Assembly (NCBI GenBank): GCA_018820005.1 | Contig: JAHJOS010000650.1 | Location: 1-6,394 of the forward strand | Length of the DNA: 6,394 nucleotides | Direction of reading: 5' to 3' | From: Alphaproteobacteria bacterium | GTDB lineage: Bacteria > Pseudomonadota > Alphaproteobacteria > Rhizobiales > Devosiaceae | Part shown: piece after piece, positions 1 to 5,513 of the stretch | Layout of the letters: each line of letters begins with the position of its first letter | Position numbering within the stretch: position 1 is the first letter of the stretch | Position numbers and translations under genes: made by a program | Notes under the pieces: generated by a model | What the model was told of the DNA's origin: nothing | Database searches by the model: none | Seen by the model: the letters and a program-made list of their open reading frames with translations, nothing else

Positions 1-114
1 ATTGGTGGGCATCTGACCAGTGATGAACACCCAGCCATCGGCCTCCACGGCGTGCGAAAACGGGGCGACCGGCCGCGGACCGGACGCAATCATGTGATGG
101 AGCAGATCGCCCAT
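1..114 (-). CDS. RidA-family (YjgF/YER057c/UK114) protein, N-terminal part
   Basis: The gene starts at the ATG whose complement is at 112-114 and runs leftward off the window, leaving 38 codons. The visible protein begins MGDLLHHMIASG and continues with PVAPFSHAVEADGWVFITGQMP. The pattern P-x-(A/S)-P-[YF]-S-x-A followed by a hydrophobic strand ending in [TS]GQ is the N-terminal signature of the RidA family. Family members are small trimeric cytosolic proteins of about 110-150 residues; the best studied hydrolyse reactive enamine/imine intermediates released by PLP-dependent dehydratases. The conserved catalytic arginine lies in the missing C-terminal part, so activity cannot be judged. A GAGG ribosome-binding site (complement of 122-125) sits 7 bases before the ATG and supports this start; an in-frame ATG at codon 8 is the alternative. 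The gene is divergent from the DedA gene. Confidence 0.85.
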   Translation of the reverse strand, partial: MGDLLHHMIASGPRPVAPFSHAVEADGWVFITGQMPTN

Positions 115-136
115 ACGAAAACCTCAATGATAAAGC

Positions 137-165
137 TTGAGCGTGACGGCCCGGACGGCCATAAG
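137..165 (+). promoter_or_regulatory. Candidate sigma70-type promoter for the DedA gene
   Basis: TTGAGC (137-142) and CATAAG (160-165) match the -35 and -10 consensus at four of six positions each, with the optimal 17-base spacer. Transcription would begin near 172, giving a leader of about 48 bases that carries the hairpin at 175-190. This rests on consensus matching only. The spacer contains GACGGCC twice at a 9-base interval (145-151 and 154-160). Confidence 0.35.
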
Positions 166-174
166 TCAACCACC

Positions 175-190
175 GGTGGCGCTTGCCACC
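175..190 (+). other. Small perfect hairpin in the DedA leader
   Basis: GGTGGC (175-180) and GCCACC (185-190) form a perfect 6-bp stem around a GCTT loop. It lies 29 bases before the DedA start codon and about 60 bases before the RidA start on the other strand. There is no T-run on either side, so it does not look like an intrinsic terminator. It could be a leader structure or protein-binding dyad, or it may be incidental in GC-rich DNA. Confidence 0.35.
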
Positions 191-219
191 AATGTTCGGC
201 TCAATAGCTCGGAAGCGGC

Positions 220-921
220 ATGTTCGACATCTTCCACGCCGTATCGGTCTACCTCGAGAGCTTCCTGACCACCATCTCGGGCAATTTCTGGCTCACCTTC
301 TGGTTCATTTTCGCGGTCGCGATTGGTGAGGCCGTGTTCATCCTGGGCCTGTTCGTCCCCTCGACGCCCGTGCTGCTGCTGGCCGGCGGCATTATCGCGG
401 AGGGGCGCCTGCCGTTCTGGGAGGTCTATTTCGCCGCTGTGCTGGGCGCCATCATTGGCGACGCGCTGTCCTACACCATCGGCCATTTCCTCAAGGACAC
501 GATCAAGGACATCTGGCCCTTCCGCAATCACCGCGACCTGATCGCGCGCGGCGAGGCCTTTTTTGCCAGGCATGGCGGCAAGGCCGTGTTCATTGGCCGC
601 TTCATTCCGGGCGTCAAGGCCGTGATCCCCGGCGTCGCCGGCATCATGGGCATGAACTATGGCTTCTTCACCCTGATCAATGTCACCTCGGCCTTTGCCT
701 GGGCGGCGGCCCATATCCTGCCGGGCATGCTGCTGACGGCCTGGCTGAAGTCGATTGGCCTGTCGCTCGAACTGGTGATCGTGGTGGGCACGCTGATCCT
801 GGCGGCCCTGTTCATCCTCATCCACTCCTATCGCCGCATCCTGCTGTTCTTTGCGCCCTGGCTGGGCGGCTTTGGCCGCATGTTGCAGGCCCGCTGGTCC
901 CAATCCGATCCGGGCCATTGA
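220..921 (+). CDS. DedA-family inner-membrane protein (VTT / SNARE-associated domain)
   Basis: This 233-residue protein has the usual DedA length and layout. Hydrophobic segments lie near residues 28-46, 50-60, 70-90, 150-172 and 184-204. Family landmarks are the membrane Glu37 followed by VPSTP (46-50), the GAIIGD stretch (76-81), FFARHGGKAVFIGRFIPGVK (114-133) with Arg127 in GRF, and WAAAHILPGML (161-171). DedA proteins are proton-motive-force-linked membrane proteins involved in envelope maintenance and lipid-carrier or phospholipid movement; the substrate here is unknown. In E. coli YqjA, Glu39, Asp51, Arg130 and Arg136 are important. By alignment by eye, Glu37 and Arg127 are kept, the Asp51 position is Thr49, and the second Arg is Lys133. 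A GGAAG sequence (211-215) precedes the ATG by 4 bases. Upstream is a divergent RidA-family gene; the GNAT-like gene follows on the same strand after 97 bases. Confidence 0.93.
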   Translation: MFDIFHAVSVYLESFLTTISGNFWLTFWFIFAVAIGEAVFILGLFVPSTPVLLLAGGIIAEGRLPFWEVYFAAVLGAIIGDALSYTIGHFLKDTIKDIWPFRNHRDLIARGEAFFARHGGKAVFIGRFIPGVKAVIPGVAGIMGMNYGFFTLINVTSAFAWAAAHILPGMLLTAWLKSIGLSLELVIVVGTLILAALFILIHSYRRILLFFAPWLGGFGRMLQARWSQSDPGH

Positions 922-1007
922 GCCGGGCAATCCACGTGTTCCCACAATGGCGGTTGACGTGGCACGGCCAGAGCGATTTGGTGCGCCCAGACCTATTGGG
1001 CCGCGGC

Positions 1008-1011
1008 AGGA
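1008..1011 (+). promoter_or_regulatory. Ribosome-binding site deciding the GNAT-like start
   Basis: AGGA lies 7 bases before the ATG at 1019. The longer in-frame alternative, the ATG at 947, has no purine-rich sequence at a suitable distance, so 1019 is preferred. Confidence 0.6.
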
Positions 1012-1018
1012 CACCACT

Positions 1019-1315
1019 ATGAACGACAATGAAATGACGGTTGAACGCGAAGATGGCCCAACCAGCGGCCGCTACGTCATCAAGCTCTCGCCCACCGCCG
1101 AAGCCGAAATGACCTTCACCAAGGGCAGTGACGGCATCATCACGATTACCCACACCGGTGTCCCACCTGACTTCGAAGGCCGCGGCATTGCCGCAAAGCT
1201 GGTCAGCTACGCCATTGCCGACGCGCGGCAGCATCATTTCAAGATCCACCCCGTCTGCTCCTATGTGGTGGCGCAGTTTCGTCGGCACCCAGAATGGGCA
1301 GACCTCAAGGCGTGA
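1019..1315 (+). CDS. Small GNAT-type N-acetyltransferase (YjdJ/COG2388, Acetyltransf_CG type)
   Basis: The product is 98 residues, the usual size for this minimal GNAT family. A short beta region (about 18-47) leads into GVPPDFEGRGIAAKL (47-61), which holds the acetyl-CoA pyrophosphate-binding motif (R/Q)-x-x-G-x-(G/A). This is followed by a helix (62-72) and the family ending HPVCSYVVAQFRRHPEWADL (77-96), with the characteristic Cys80 and RRHPEW. These proteins bind acetyl-CoA, but their physiological acceptor is not established, so a substrate cannot be named. The open frame extends back to 851 within the DedA gene and contains another ATG at 947, but only the ATG at 1019 has a ribosome-binding site, and the extra N-terminal residues have no family counterpart. 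The gene converges on a leftward gene that ends 30 bases away; I see no strong terminator between them. Confidence 0.88.
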   Translation: MNDNEMTVEREDGPTSGRYVIKLSPTAEAEMTFTKGSDGIITITHTGVPPDFEGRGIAAKLVSYAIADARQHHFKIHPVCSYVVAQFRRHPEWADLKA

Positions 1316-1345
1316 TCAAAAGGCCGGGGCCCTATGCGGGCACCA

Positions 1346-1552
1346 CTACCGCCCCGAAGCGCTTTTCCGCCTGAAGATTTCCGTCAGCCGCGCCAGCGCC
1401 ACCAGATGGATATTCTCAGGCGTGCGGGGCTCCTTAAGGCAGGTGACCTCGCTGACCACCGTGAAGAGGCACCCATCGCGCTCCCCCGATGCGGCAAATT
1501 CCAGCCGGCGGCGTTCTGGCCAATAGCGCGCATATGTGACCTTGAACTGCAT
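1346..1552 (-). CDS. Hypothetical protein, 68 residues
   Basis: I do not firmly recognise this small protein. It starts MQFKVTYARYWPERRRLEF, continues through a strand-like stretch CLFTVVSEVTCL (29-40), and ends in a helix-like, basic segment LVALARLTEIFRRKSASGR (50-68). This strand-strand-helix layout faintly recalls the small DUF1488-type proteins of rhizobia, but the match is too weak to call. I chose the ATG at 1550-1552 because it lies only 4 bases after the stop of the upstream lipoprotein frame, as expected for a co-transcribed gene. A longer reading back to 1663 would overlap the lipoprotein reading frame and give an Arg/Met-rich, unlikely N-terminus. The ribosome-binding site is poor (GGTGGG about 10 bases upstream), so expression may depend on translational coupling to the upstream gene. 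Confidence 0.5.
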   Translation of the reverse strand: MQFKVTYARYWPERRRLEFAASGERDGCLFTVVSEVTCLKEPRTPENIHLVALARLTEIFRRKSASGR

Positions 1553-1556
1553 GGGG

Positions 1557-1998
1557 CTAACCCACCGGAAGCGTCTCATAGCGGCCATCGGCGCACAGTG
1601 GCGCATCAAAACCCTTGATCTGCGCGCTGCTGCCATTGGCCCGCAGGATGATGACCACCTCATAAATTCCCCGCGACTGCCCCGGCTGGGTGAGATTACC
1701 CATCAGGTCGAGCAAGGGCTTGGTTTTGGTGGCAGGCTTGCTGGTGGTCGGCACGCCCCTGACGCAGACATACCAGCGCCGGGCGCTGAACGCTGTTTCA
1801 CCCGTCACCAGCCTGGGGGTAGGAAACGCTCATGCCGGCAACGGCCTGATCACCCAGCGCGCGCAGTGCCCGCGCCTGATAATCGGCCGGGAACGTTTCC
1901 TCGGCGCCTGAAAACTGCGGATTCTGGGGGCCGGGGATGCCCGTGCTGCAGGCACTCAACGCGCCCGCAAGCATCAGTAATGTCAGCAACCTGGCCAT
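1557..1998 (-). pseudogene. Small lipoprotein gene interrupted by a one-base frameshift
   Basis: The first part (1998 down to a TGA at 1798-1800) encodes 66 residues starting MARLLTLLMLAGALSAC, a textbook lipoprotein signal peptide with lipobox LSAC and lipidation Cys17. The second part, in the +1 frame, runs from about 1808 to a TAG at 1557-1559 and encodes 83 residues. It contains RRWYVCVRG and ends in APLCADGRYETLPVG, giving two Cys that could pair. The frames overlap at a run of five C (complement of 1815-1819). Removing one C joins them as SYPRLVTGETAFSARRWYVC and gives a continuous protein of about 146 residues. The whole resembles small uncharacterised alphaproteobacterial lipoproteins with a YVxCVR motif, placed by memory only. 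It would be anchored in the envelope. A GGAGG site (complement of 2003-2007) sits 4 bases before the ATG. Whether this is a sequencing error, a true mutation or recoding cannot be told here. Confidence 0.75.
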
Positions 1999-2060
1999 AG
2001 CGCCTCCGCCCGGTCCGCAAAACCGAATGGCGCTGAAAGATATCCCTCAGGGCCCGCCAC

Positions 2061-2089
2061 ACTATACAAGGCCGACCTGGCATCGGCAA
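2061..2089 (-). promoter_or_regulatory. Sigma70-type promoter for the lipoprotein gene
   Basis: Read on the minus strand, TTGCCG (complement of 2084-2089) and TATAGT (complement of 2061-2066) are separated by exactly 17 bases. The -10 matches TATAAT at five of six positions and the -35 matches TTGACA at four of six. Transcription would start near 2054, leaving a leader of about 55 bases before the ATG at 1998. The element sits in the 94-base gap after the diguanylate cyclase stop, so the lipoprotein and the small gene after it can be transcribed independently of the cyclase. Confidence 0.6.
2071..2087 (-). repeat. Inverted repeat inside the lipoprotein promoter
   Basis: GCCGA (2071-2075) and TCGGC (2083-2087) form a 5-bp dyad around 7 bases. 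It lies between the -10 and -35 elements and overlaps the -35. It could be an operator half-site pair, or a weak stem after the diguanylate cyclase stop codon; there is no T-run after it. The stem is short and could be chance. Confidence 0.3.
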
Positions 2090-2092
2090 TTG

Positions 2093-3892
2093 TCAGCCGC
2101 GGGCCTGGTACTCCCAAGGGGGCTCGGCGCCATCAGAATCAAAGATCACTGTCCGGTTCCGGCCGCCATCCTTGGCCATGTAAAGCGCGGTATCGGCCAT
2201 TTCCGTGGCGGTCTCGATGCTGTCTGCCCCTTCGACCAGGCAGGCGCCCAGGCTGCACGTGACCATGACTGTATGACCATCGGGCAGGCTGATGGGCTGT
2301 TCAACGATATTGCCGGCAATCGACTGGGTCGCCAGCCGCAATTGCTGCGCCGTGCAGGACCGCAGCAACACGATGAATTCATCCCCACCCCACCGCGCGC
2401 AGACATTGCCCGGCCCGATGGCCTGCACGATGCGATTGGCCACTTCGAGCACCACCGCATCCCCGGCCGAATGGCCAAAATTGTCATTGACCGACTTGAA
2501 GTGATCGATGTCGATCAGCATCAGCGCCCGCAGGCGACGGTCGGGTGTATTGCGGAAGGCCGCCATGAAGGCGCGGCGATTGGCAATGCCGGTCTGACCG
2601 TCGCGGAACGCCAGTTGCTCGAGCTCTTCTGTCCGCTCCTGCACCCTCCGTTCGAGCACCTGGGTATGTTCGGAAACCGTCACCGCCATTTCGGTAAAGG
2701 CAGCCGAAAGCCGGCCGATCTCGTCCTGGCGGCGATCACCCATCGACAGCGCCGGCCAGTAGTCGCCGGCACGGGCCGCGCGCACCACATCCTCGAGCAT
2801 CTTGAGCCGGTCCAGCACCTGGCGCTTGAACACCAGCACCATGGTTGCCGCGACCACGCCCATCATCGCCGCCAGCAGCAGCCCGATCGGCACGAAAAGC
2901 CGGCGGTCGATAATGCTGTCGACATCCATCAGCGTCACATTGAACCAGCCCAGCCGATCTAGATAGCCAACCCCCACCAGCCTGCGCTTACCCTCGATAT
3001 TCATGAACTGGGATCTGACCAGATTGTCGCCATTGGCAACGTCAGCCAGCAACGCACTCATTGCAGTGCGATCGCCGTCATTGTCGAGCATCGCAAACAC
3101 CGAGCGCTTCTCGGCAGTCTCCTTGGTGAGGCTGCGCAGATCGACCATATTCTGGTCGCGATGGGCCTGGATGGCCCCCTGGCGATCGACAAACATGGTC
3201 ATCACGCCCTGCTGGGGCACATTGACGACTTCCCGGATAAACGATGTCAGATCGATGCCGGTGCCCAGAATGCCCAGCACCCGGTCACCCTCGCGGATCA
3301 CGCAGTTCATCCAGACCTTGGTGACCTTGAGATGGGCATCGTTGTCGACATTGAGATGGCAACCGGCGCCCAGTTTTGCAGTGGCATAATACCAGGAATC
3401 GCGCGGATTGTCTGGCTCGAGCGTGTAGCGCAGCTGGTTGCCCGCATAGGCATTGGCGGCATCGTTGAAATAGTAATTGCCCGACGCGCCGATCACGAAG
3501 AAATAGCTCCGGTCGACAAAGGATTTGCGGAAGTGCTCGAGTTCGGCGATGCCGCGCCGACGATAGAGCGGATCATCCTCATGCAGCGCCCAGTCGCGCA
3601 CGGCCTGCGATCCCGCCAGCGCCTCGGCCAGCGAAACCTCCCGCATCAGCGTCTCAAGACCACGATAGCGATCATAGAGCACCTGCTTTTCCGCAAACAG
3701 GGTCCCAAGCTGGATGACGGTCGAACCCACGATCCAGTTGAACGCGACATAGGCCGGCACGGCAACGGCAGCAAAGCCGAGCAGCACAAGAACCAGCACC
3801 CGCATCCGCAGGCTGTCAGCGATCTTTCGACCCGTTTCGATGGCAACACGTCCCGTGGACAATCGGCAGCAACTGGCCACCTGATGGGCCAC
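2093..3892 (-). CDS. Membrane-bound diguanylate cyclase with periplasmic CACHE-like sensor, HAMP and GGDEF domains
   Basis: The 599-residue product should make cyclic di-GMP from two GTP at the inner membrane. Order of parts: basic N-terminus, membrane helix about 32-56, periplasmic sensor about 57-330 of CACHE type (RSYFFVIGASGNYYFND at 128-144, DSWYYATA at 165-172, a late VLGILGTGIDL strand), second membrane helix about 332-355, HAMP linker about 356-410 with DEIG at 390-393, a short coiled coil (413-427), then GGDEF about 428-584. The catalytic set looks complete: DGQTGIANRR (431-440), LIDIDHFKSVND (459-470) with metal-binding Asp461, GHSAGDAV (473-480) and WGGDEF (501-506). The inhibitory I-site RxxD, expected just before the signature, is replaced by GPGN (493-496). 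No EAL domain follows. The longest start is a GTG at 3890-3892, with AGGA 4 bases upstream and an in-frame TAG three codons before it; TTG at 3862 and ATG at 3805 are alternatives, so the N-terminus is uncertain. Confidence 0.94.
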   Translation of the reverse strand: MAHQVASCCRLSTGRVAIETGRKIADSLRMRVLVLVLLGFAAVAVPAYVAFNWIVGSTVIQLGTLFAEKQVLYDRYRGLETLMREVSLAEALAGSQAVRDWALHEDDPLYRRRGIAELEHFRKSFVDRSYFFVIGASGNYYFNDAANAYAGNQLRYTLEPDNPRDSWYYATAKLGAGCHLNVDNDAHLKVTKVWMNCVIREGDRVLGILGTGIDLTSFIREVVNVPQQGVMTMFVDRQGAIQAHRDQNMVDLRSLTKETAEKRSVFAMLDNDGDRTAMSALLADVANGDNLVRSQFMNIEGKRRLVGVGYLDRLGWFNVTLMDVDSIIDRRLFVPIGLLLAAMMGVVAATMVLVFKRQVLDRLKMLEDVVRAARAGDYWPALSMGDRRQDEIGRLSAAFTEMAVTVSEHTQVLERRVQERTEELEQLAFRDGQTGIANRRAFMAAFRNTPDRRLRALMLIDIDHFKSVNDNFGHSAGDAVVLEVANRIVQAIGPGNVCARWGGDEFIVLLRSCTAQQLRLATQSIAGNIVEQPISLPDGHTVMVTCSLGACLVEGADSIETATEMADTALYMAKDGGRNRTVIFDSDGAEPPWEYQARG

Positions 3893-3954
3893 ACTGTCCT
3901 ACGGCACGTCTCTAAATCTGGTTAATACCATGCCAACACAGACAATTTTGCACC

Positions 3955-3980
3955 CGATGGCAGCCGTCTGGCCGCCATCG
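3955..3980 (-). terminator. Strong hairpin after the esterase gene, probable terminator without a U-tract
   Basis: The 26 bases form an 11-bp stem with one G-T wobble and a four-base AGAC loop (outer arms CGATGGC and GCCATCG). It begins 11 bases past the esterase stop codon, the usual place for a transcription terminator or an mRNA 3'-end stabiliser. It is followed by GGTGCAAAATTG, not a U-run, so a canonical rho-independent mechanism is not supported. It also lies about 60 bases before the diguanylate cyclase start. Confidence 0.5.
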
Positions 3981-3991
3981 AGTGCAGCTCA

Positions 3992-4600
3992 TCAGGCCGC
4001 AAAGGGGGCCAGGAACCGCTGCGCCTCCGCCAGTTCCTCATTGCGCAGTTCGTGCCCGCCAGAGTGCCAGAACAGCTTTGTCGCGGCCCCTTGGGCGACG
4101 AAATAATCGTTCAGGCTCTGTGTCATCGCCGCCGGCGCCATCGGGTCACGCTGCCCGGCCGTTATCAGGACCTGGCGCCCGGAAAAATCCACCGCGGCCG
4201 GTTTGAACGGGATCAACGGATGCATCAGCACGCTGGCGTCAAACAGGTCCGGTGCCGCAAACTGCAGCGCCGCCAGAATATTGGCGCCATTGGAATAGCC
4301 CAGGCCCACCACGGCGCTAGGGGCACCCTCGGCGCGTCGGGCCGTAACGAACGCGGCCATCTTGTCGACCCGCTGCGCCAGATCGGCCATGTCGTAGACG
4401 CCCTCACCCGTGCGCCTGAAATAGCGCAGCGCGCCGCCCTCGCTGACGTCACCGCGTGGCGCGATGATGCGCGCCCCCGGTATCAGCTGGCCGGCCAGCT
4501 CAAAGAACTGGTTCTCGTCGCCGCCCGTGCCGTGAAAGACGAAAAAGAGCGGCGCTGTCGCATCGGCGGCTGCGCCCTCGCGGAAAACATAGTCGGCCAT
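3992..4600 (-). CDS. Alpha/beta-hydrolase carboxylesterase (MhqD/YpfH-like, COG0400)
   Basis: The 202-residue protein has the full length of the small phospholipase/carboxylesterase family (Abhydrolase_2). The oxyanion-hole region is FHGTGGDEN (22-30), then APRG (47-50) and YFRR (60-63). The nucleophile elbow is GYSNG with Ser103 (101-105), the acid is Asp152 in AGQRDPM (148-154), and the base is His183 in GGHEL (181-185), so the Ser-Asp-His triad is complete. The HGTGG, RYFRR and GYSNGAN motifs are close to Bacillus MhqD, which belongs to the quinone/hydroquinone stress response. No ring-cleavage dioxygenase partner is visible here, so the substrate is open; no signal peptide implies a cytoplasmic location. 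The start at 4598-4600 is chosen because GGAG lies 7 bases upstream; a longer frame back to 4675 adds a proline-rich stretch without family support. The gene is divergent from the SDR gene. Confidence 0.92.
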   Translation of the reverse strand: MADYVFREGAAADATAPLFFVFHGTGGDENQFFELAGQLIPGARIIAPRGDVSEGGALRYFRRTGEGVYDMADLAQRVDKMAAFVTARRAEGAPSAVVGLGYSNGANILAALQFAAPDLFDASVLMHPLIPFKPAAVDFSGRQVLITAGQRDPMAPAAMTQSLNDYFVAQGAATKLFWHSGGHELRNEELAEAQRFLAPFAA

Positions 4601-4607
4601 CGGTGGT

Positions 4608-4611
4608 CTCC
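4608..4611 (-). promoter_or_regulatory. Ribosome-binding site deciding the esterase start
   Basis: The complement reads GGAG, 7 bases before the ATG at 4600. This selects the 202-residue product (MADYVFREG...) over a 227-residue extension whose start lacks a comparable site. Confidence 0.7.
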
Positions 4612-4745
4612 ATTGTACTGTTGGCAGCAATATCGGGGGCACCGGCACCCCGCGCAATCGCCGTTGTCGCCACACACTGTCATCGAATCCGAAACGATGC
4701 TGAACCGGATCATCGCCCCCAGCGTAACAGGATCTGGAGGCAACA

Positions 4746-5459
4746 ATGGCCGATTCCCTTTCATCCTATCCCCAAGGCGGGCTCGCGGTGGTGTTCGGCG
4801 CCAGCGGCGGCATTGGCGCAGCCCTGCTCGCCGAGTTGACGGATGCGGGCAATTTTGGCGCTGTCATGGGGCTGTCGCGCCGTATCGACGGCATCGACCT
4901 CACCGATGAGGCCAGCATCGTCACCGCCGCCAACCGCATCAGCCAAACCGGCCTGCCGCTGCGGCTGGTCATCGTCGCCACCGGCCTGCTGCACGAAGGC
5001 GCGCTGCAGCCGGAAAAGACCTGGCGCCAGCTTGATCCACAGGCCCTTGCGACGAGCTTTGCTGTCAATGCCATTGGCCCCGCCCTGCTTGCCAAGCATC
5101 TGCTGCCGCTGCTGCCACGCCAGGGCAAATCCGTCTTTGCCGCCCTCTCGGCCAAGGTGGGCAGCATTGGCGACAATCGCCTGGGCGGCTGGTACGGTTA
5201 TCGCGCCGCCAAGGCCGCCCTCAACCAGCTCATGCACACCGCCGCCATCGAACTCGCCCGGACCCGCCCCGAGGCCATCTGCGTCACGCTGCATCCCGGC
5301 ACGGTCGCCACGCCGCTCTCGGCACCCTTTGGCAATCCCAACCACCCGCCACTGGCGCCCCTGGCTGCTGCCCAACGGCTACTGACCGTGCTCGATCAAG
5401 CGACATCAGCCGATACCGGTTTGCTGCTTGATCATTCCGGCGTGCCTCTGCCCTGGTAG
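4746..5459 (+). CDS. Short-chain dehydrogenase/reductase (SDR), C-factor-like
   Basis: The 237-residue protein has the single Rossmann-fold layout of classical SDRs. The N-terminal strand VVFGASGGIG (15-24) carries the dinucleotide-binding GxxxGxG motif. VIVATGLL (75-82) takes the place of the usual NNAG, and Asn108 lies in VNAIGPALLAKH (107-118). The active-site region is ALSAKVGSIGDNRLGGWYGYRAAK with Tyr152 and Lys156 (YxxxK); Ser135 or Ser140 is the likely catalytic serine. HPGTVATPL (183-191) is the conserved PG-T segment after the next strand. The SIGDNRLGGWYGYRA insert is typical of the group that includes Myxococcus C-factor (CsgA)-like oxidoreductases. NAD(P) dependence is expected, but the substrate is unknown. 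A GGAGG site (4736-4740) lies 5 bases before the ATG. The gene is divergent from the esterase and 54 bases upstream of sdaA on the same strand, so co-transcription with sdaA is possible. Confidence 0.92.
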   Translation: MADSLSSYPQGGLAVVFGASGGIGAALLAELTDAGNFGAVMGLSRRIDGIDLTDEASIVTAANRISQTGLPLRLVIVATGLLHEGALQPEKTWRQLDPQALATSFAVNAIGPALLAKHLLPLLPRQGKSVFAALSAKVGSIGDNRLGGWYGYRAAKAALNQLMHTAAIELARTRPEAICVTLHPGTVATPLSAPFGNPNHPPLAPLAAAQRLLTVLDQATSADTGLLLDHSGVPLPW

Positions 5460-5513
5460 CCATCGTCCGGCCAGCCCCTTGCGCTGGTCTGCCCGTCTGC
5501 CACTATGGCAGCC

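Noticed and set aside
166..1029. A 287-residue open frame on the minus strand opposite the DedA gene
   Set aside because: Its translation is rich in Gly, Arg, Asp, Gln and His with no domain or hydrophobic core, typical of the antisense frame of a GC-rich gene. The plus strand carries a clear DedA protein.
1316..1345. Possible terminator between the convergent GNAT-like and 68-residue genes
   Set aside because: Only a 4-bp GCCC/GGGC stem can be drawn. A TTTT follows on the minus strand, but the stem is too weak to call.
1937..2962. A 341-residue open frame on the plus strand opposite the diguanylate cyclase
   Set aside because: The protein is His/Arg/Gln/Pro-rich and low in structure, while the opposite strand encodes complete HAMP and GGDEF motifs. 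It is an antisense shadow.
3901..3930. Possible promoter TTGGCA ... TAGAGA before the diguanylate cyclase
   Set aside because: The -10 matches at only three positions and the spacer is 16 bases; not better than chance.
4629..4657. Possible minus-strand promoter TTGCGC-17-GATATT for the esterase
   Set aside because: The spacing is ideal, but the -35 matches at only three of six positions. Promoters must exist in this 145-base divergent region, yet none is clear on either strand.
5394..5433. Inverted repeat GATCAAGC / GCTTGATC with a 24-base gap near the end of the SDR gene
   Set aside because: It lies inside the coding sequence before the stop, has a long loop and no T-run, and is explained by the codons for LDQA and LLDH; most likely chance.
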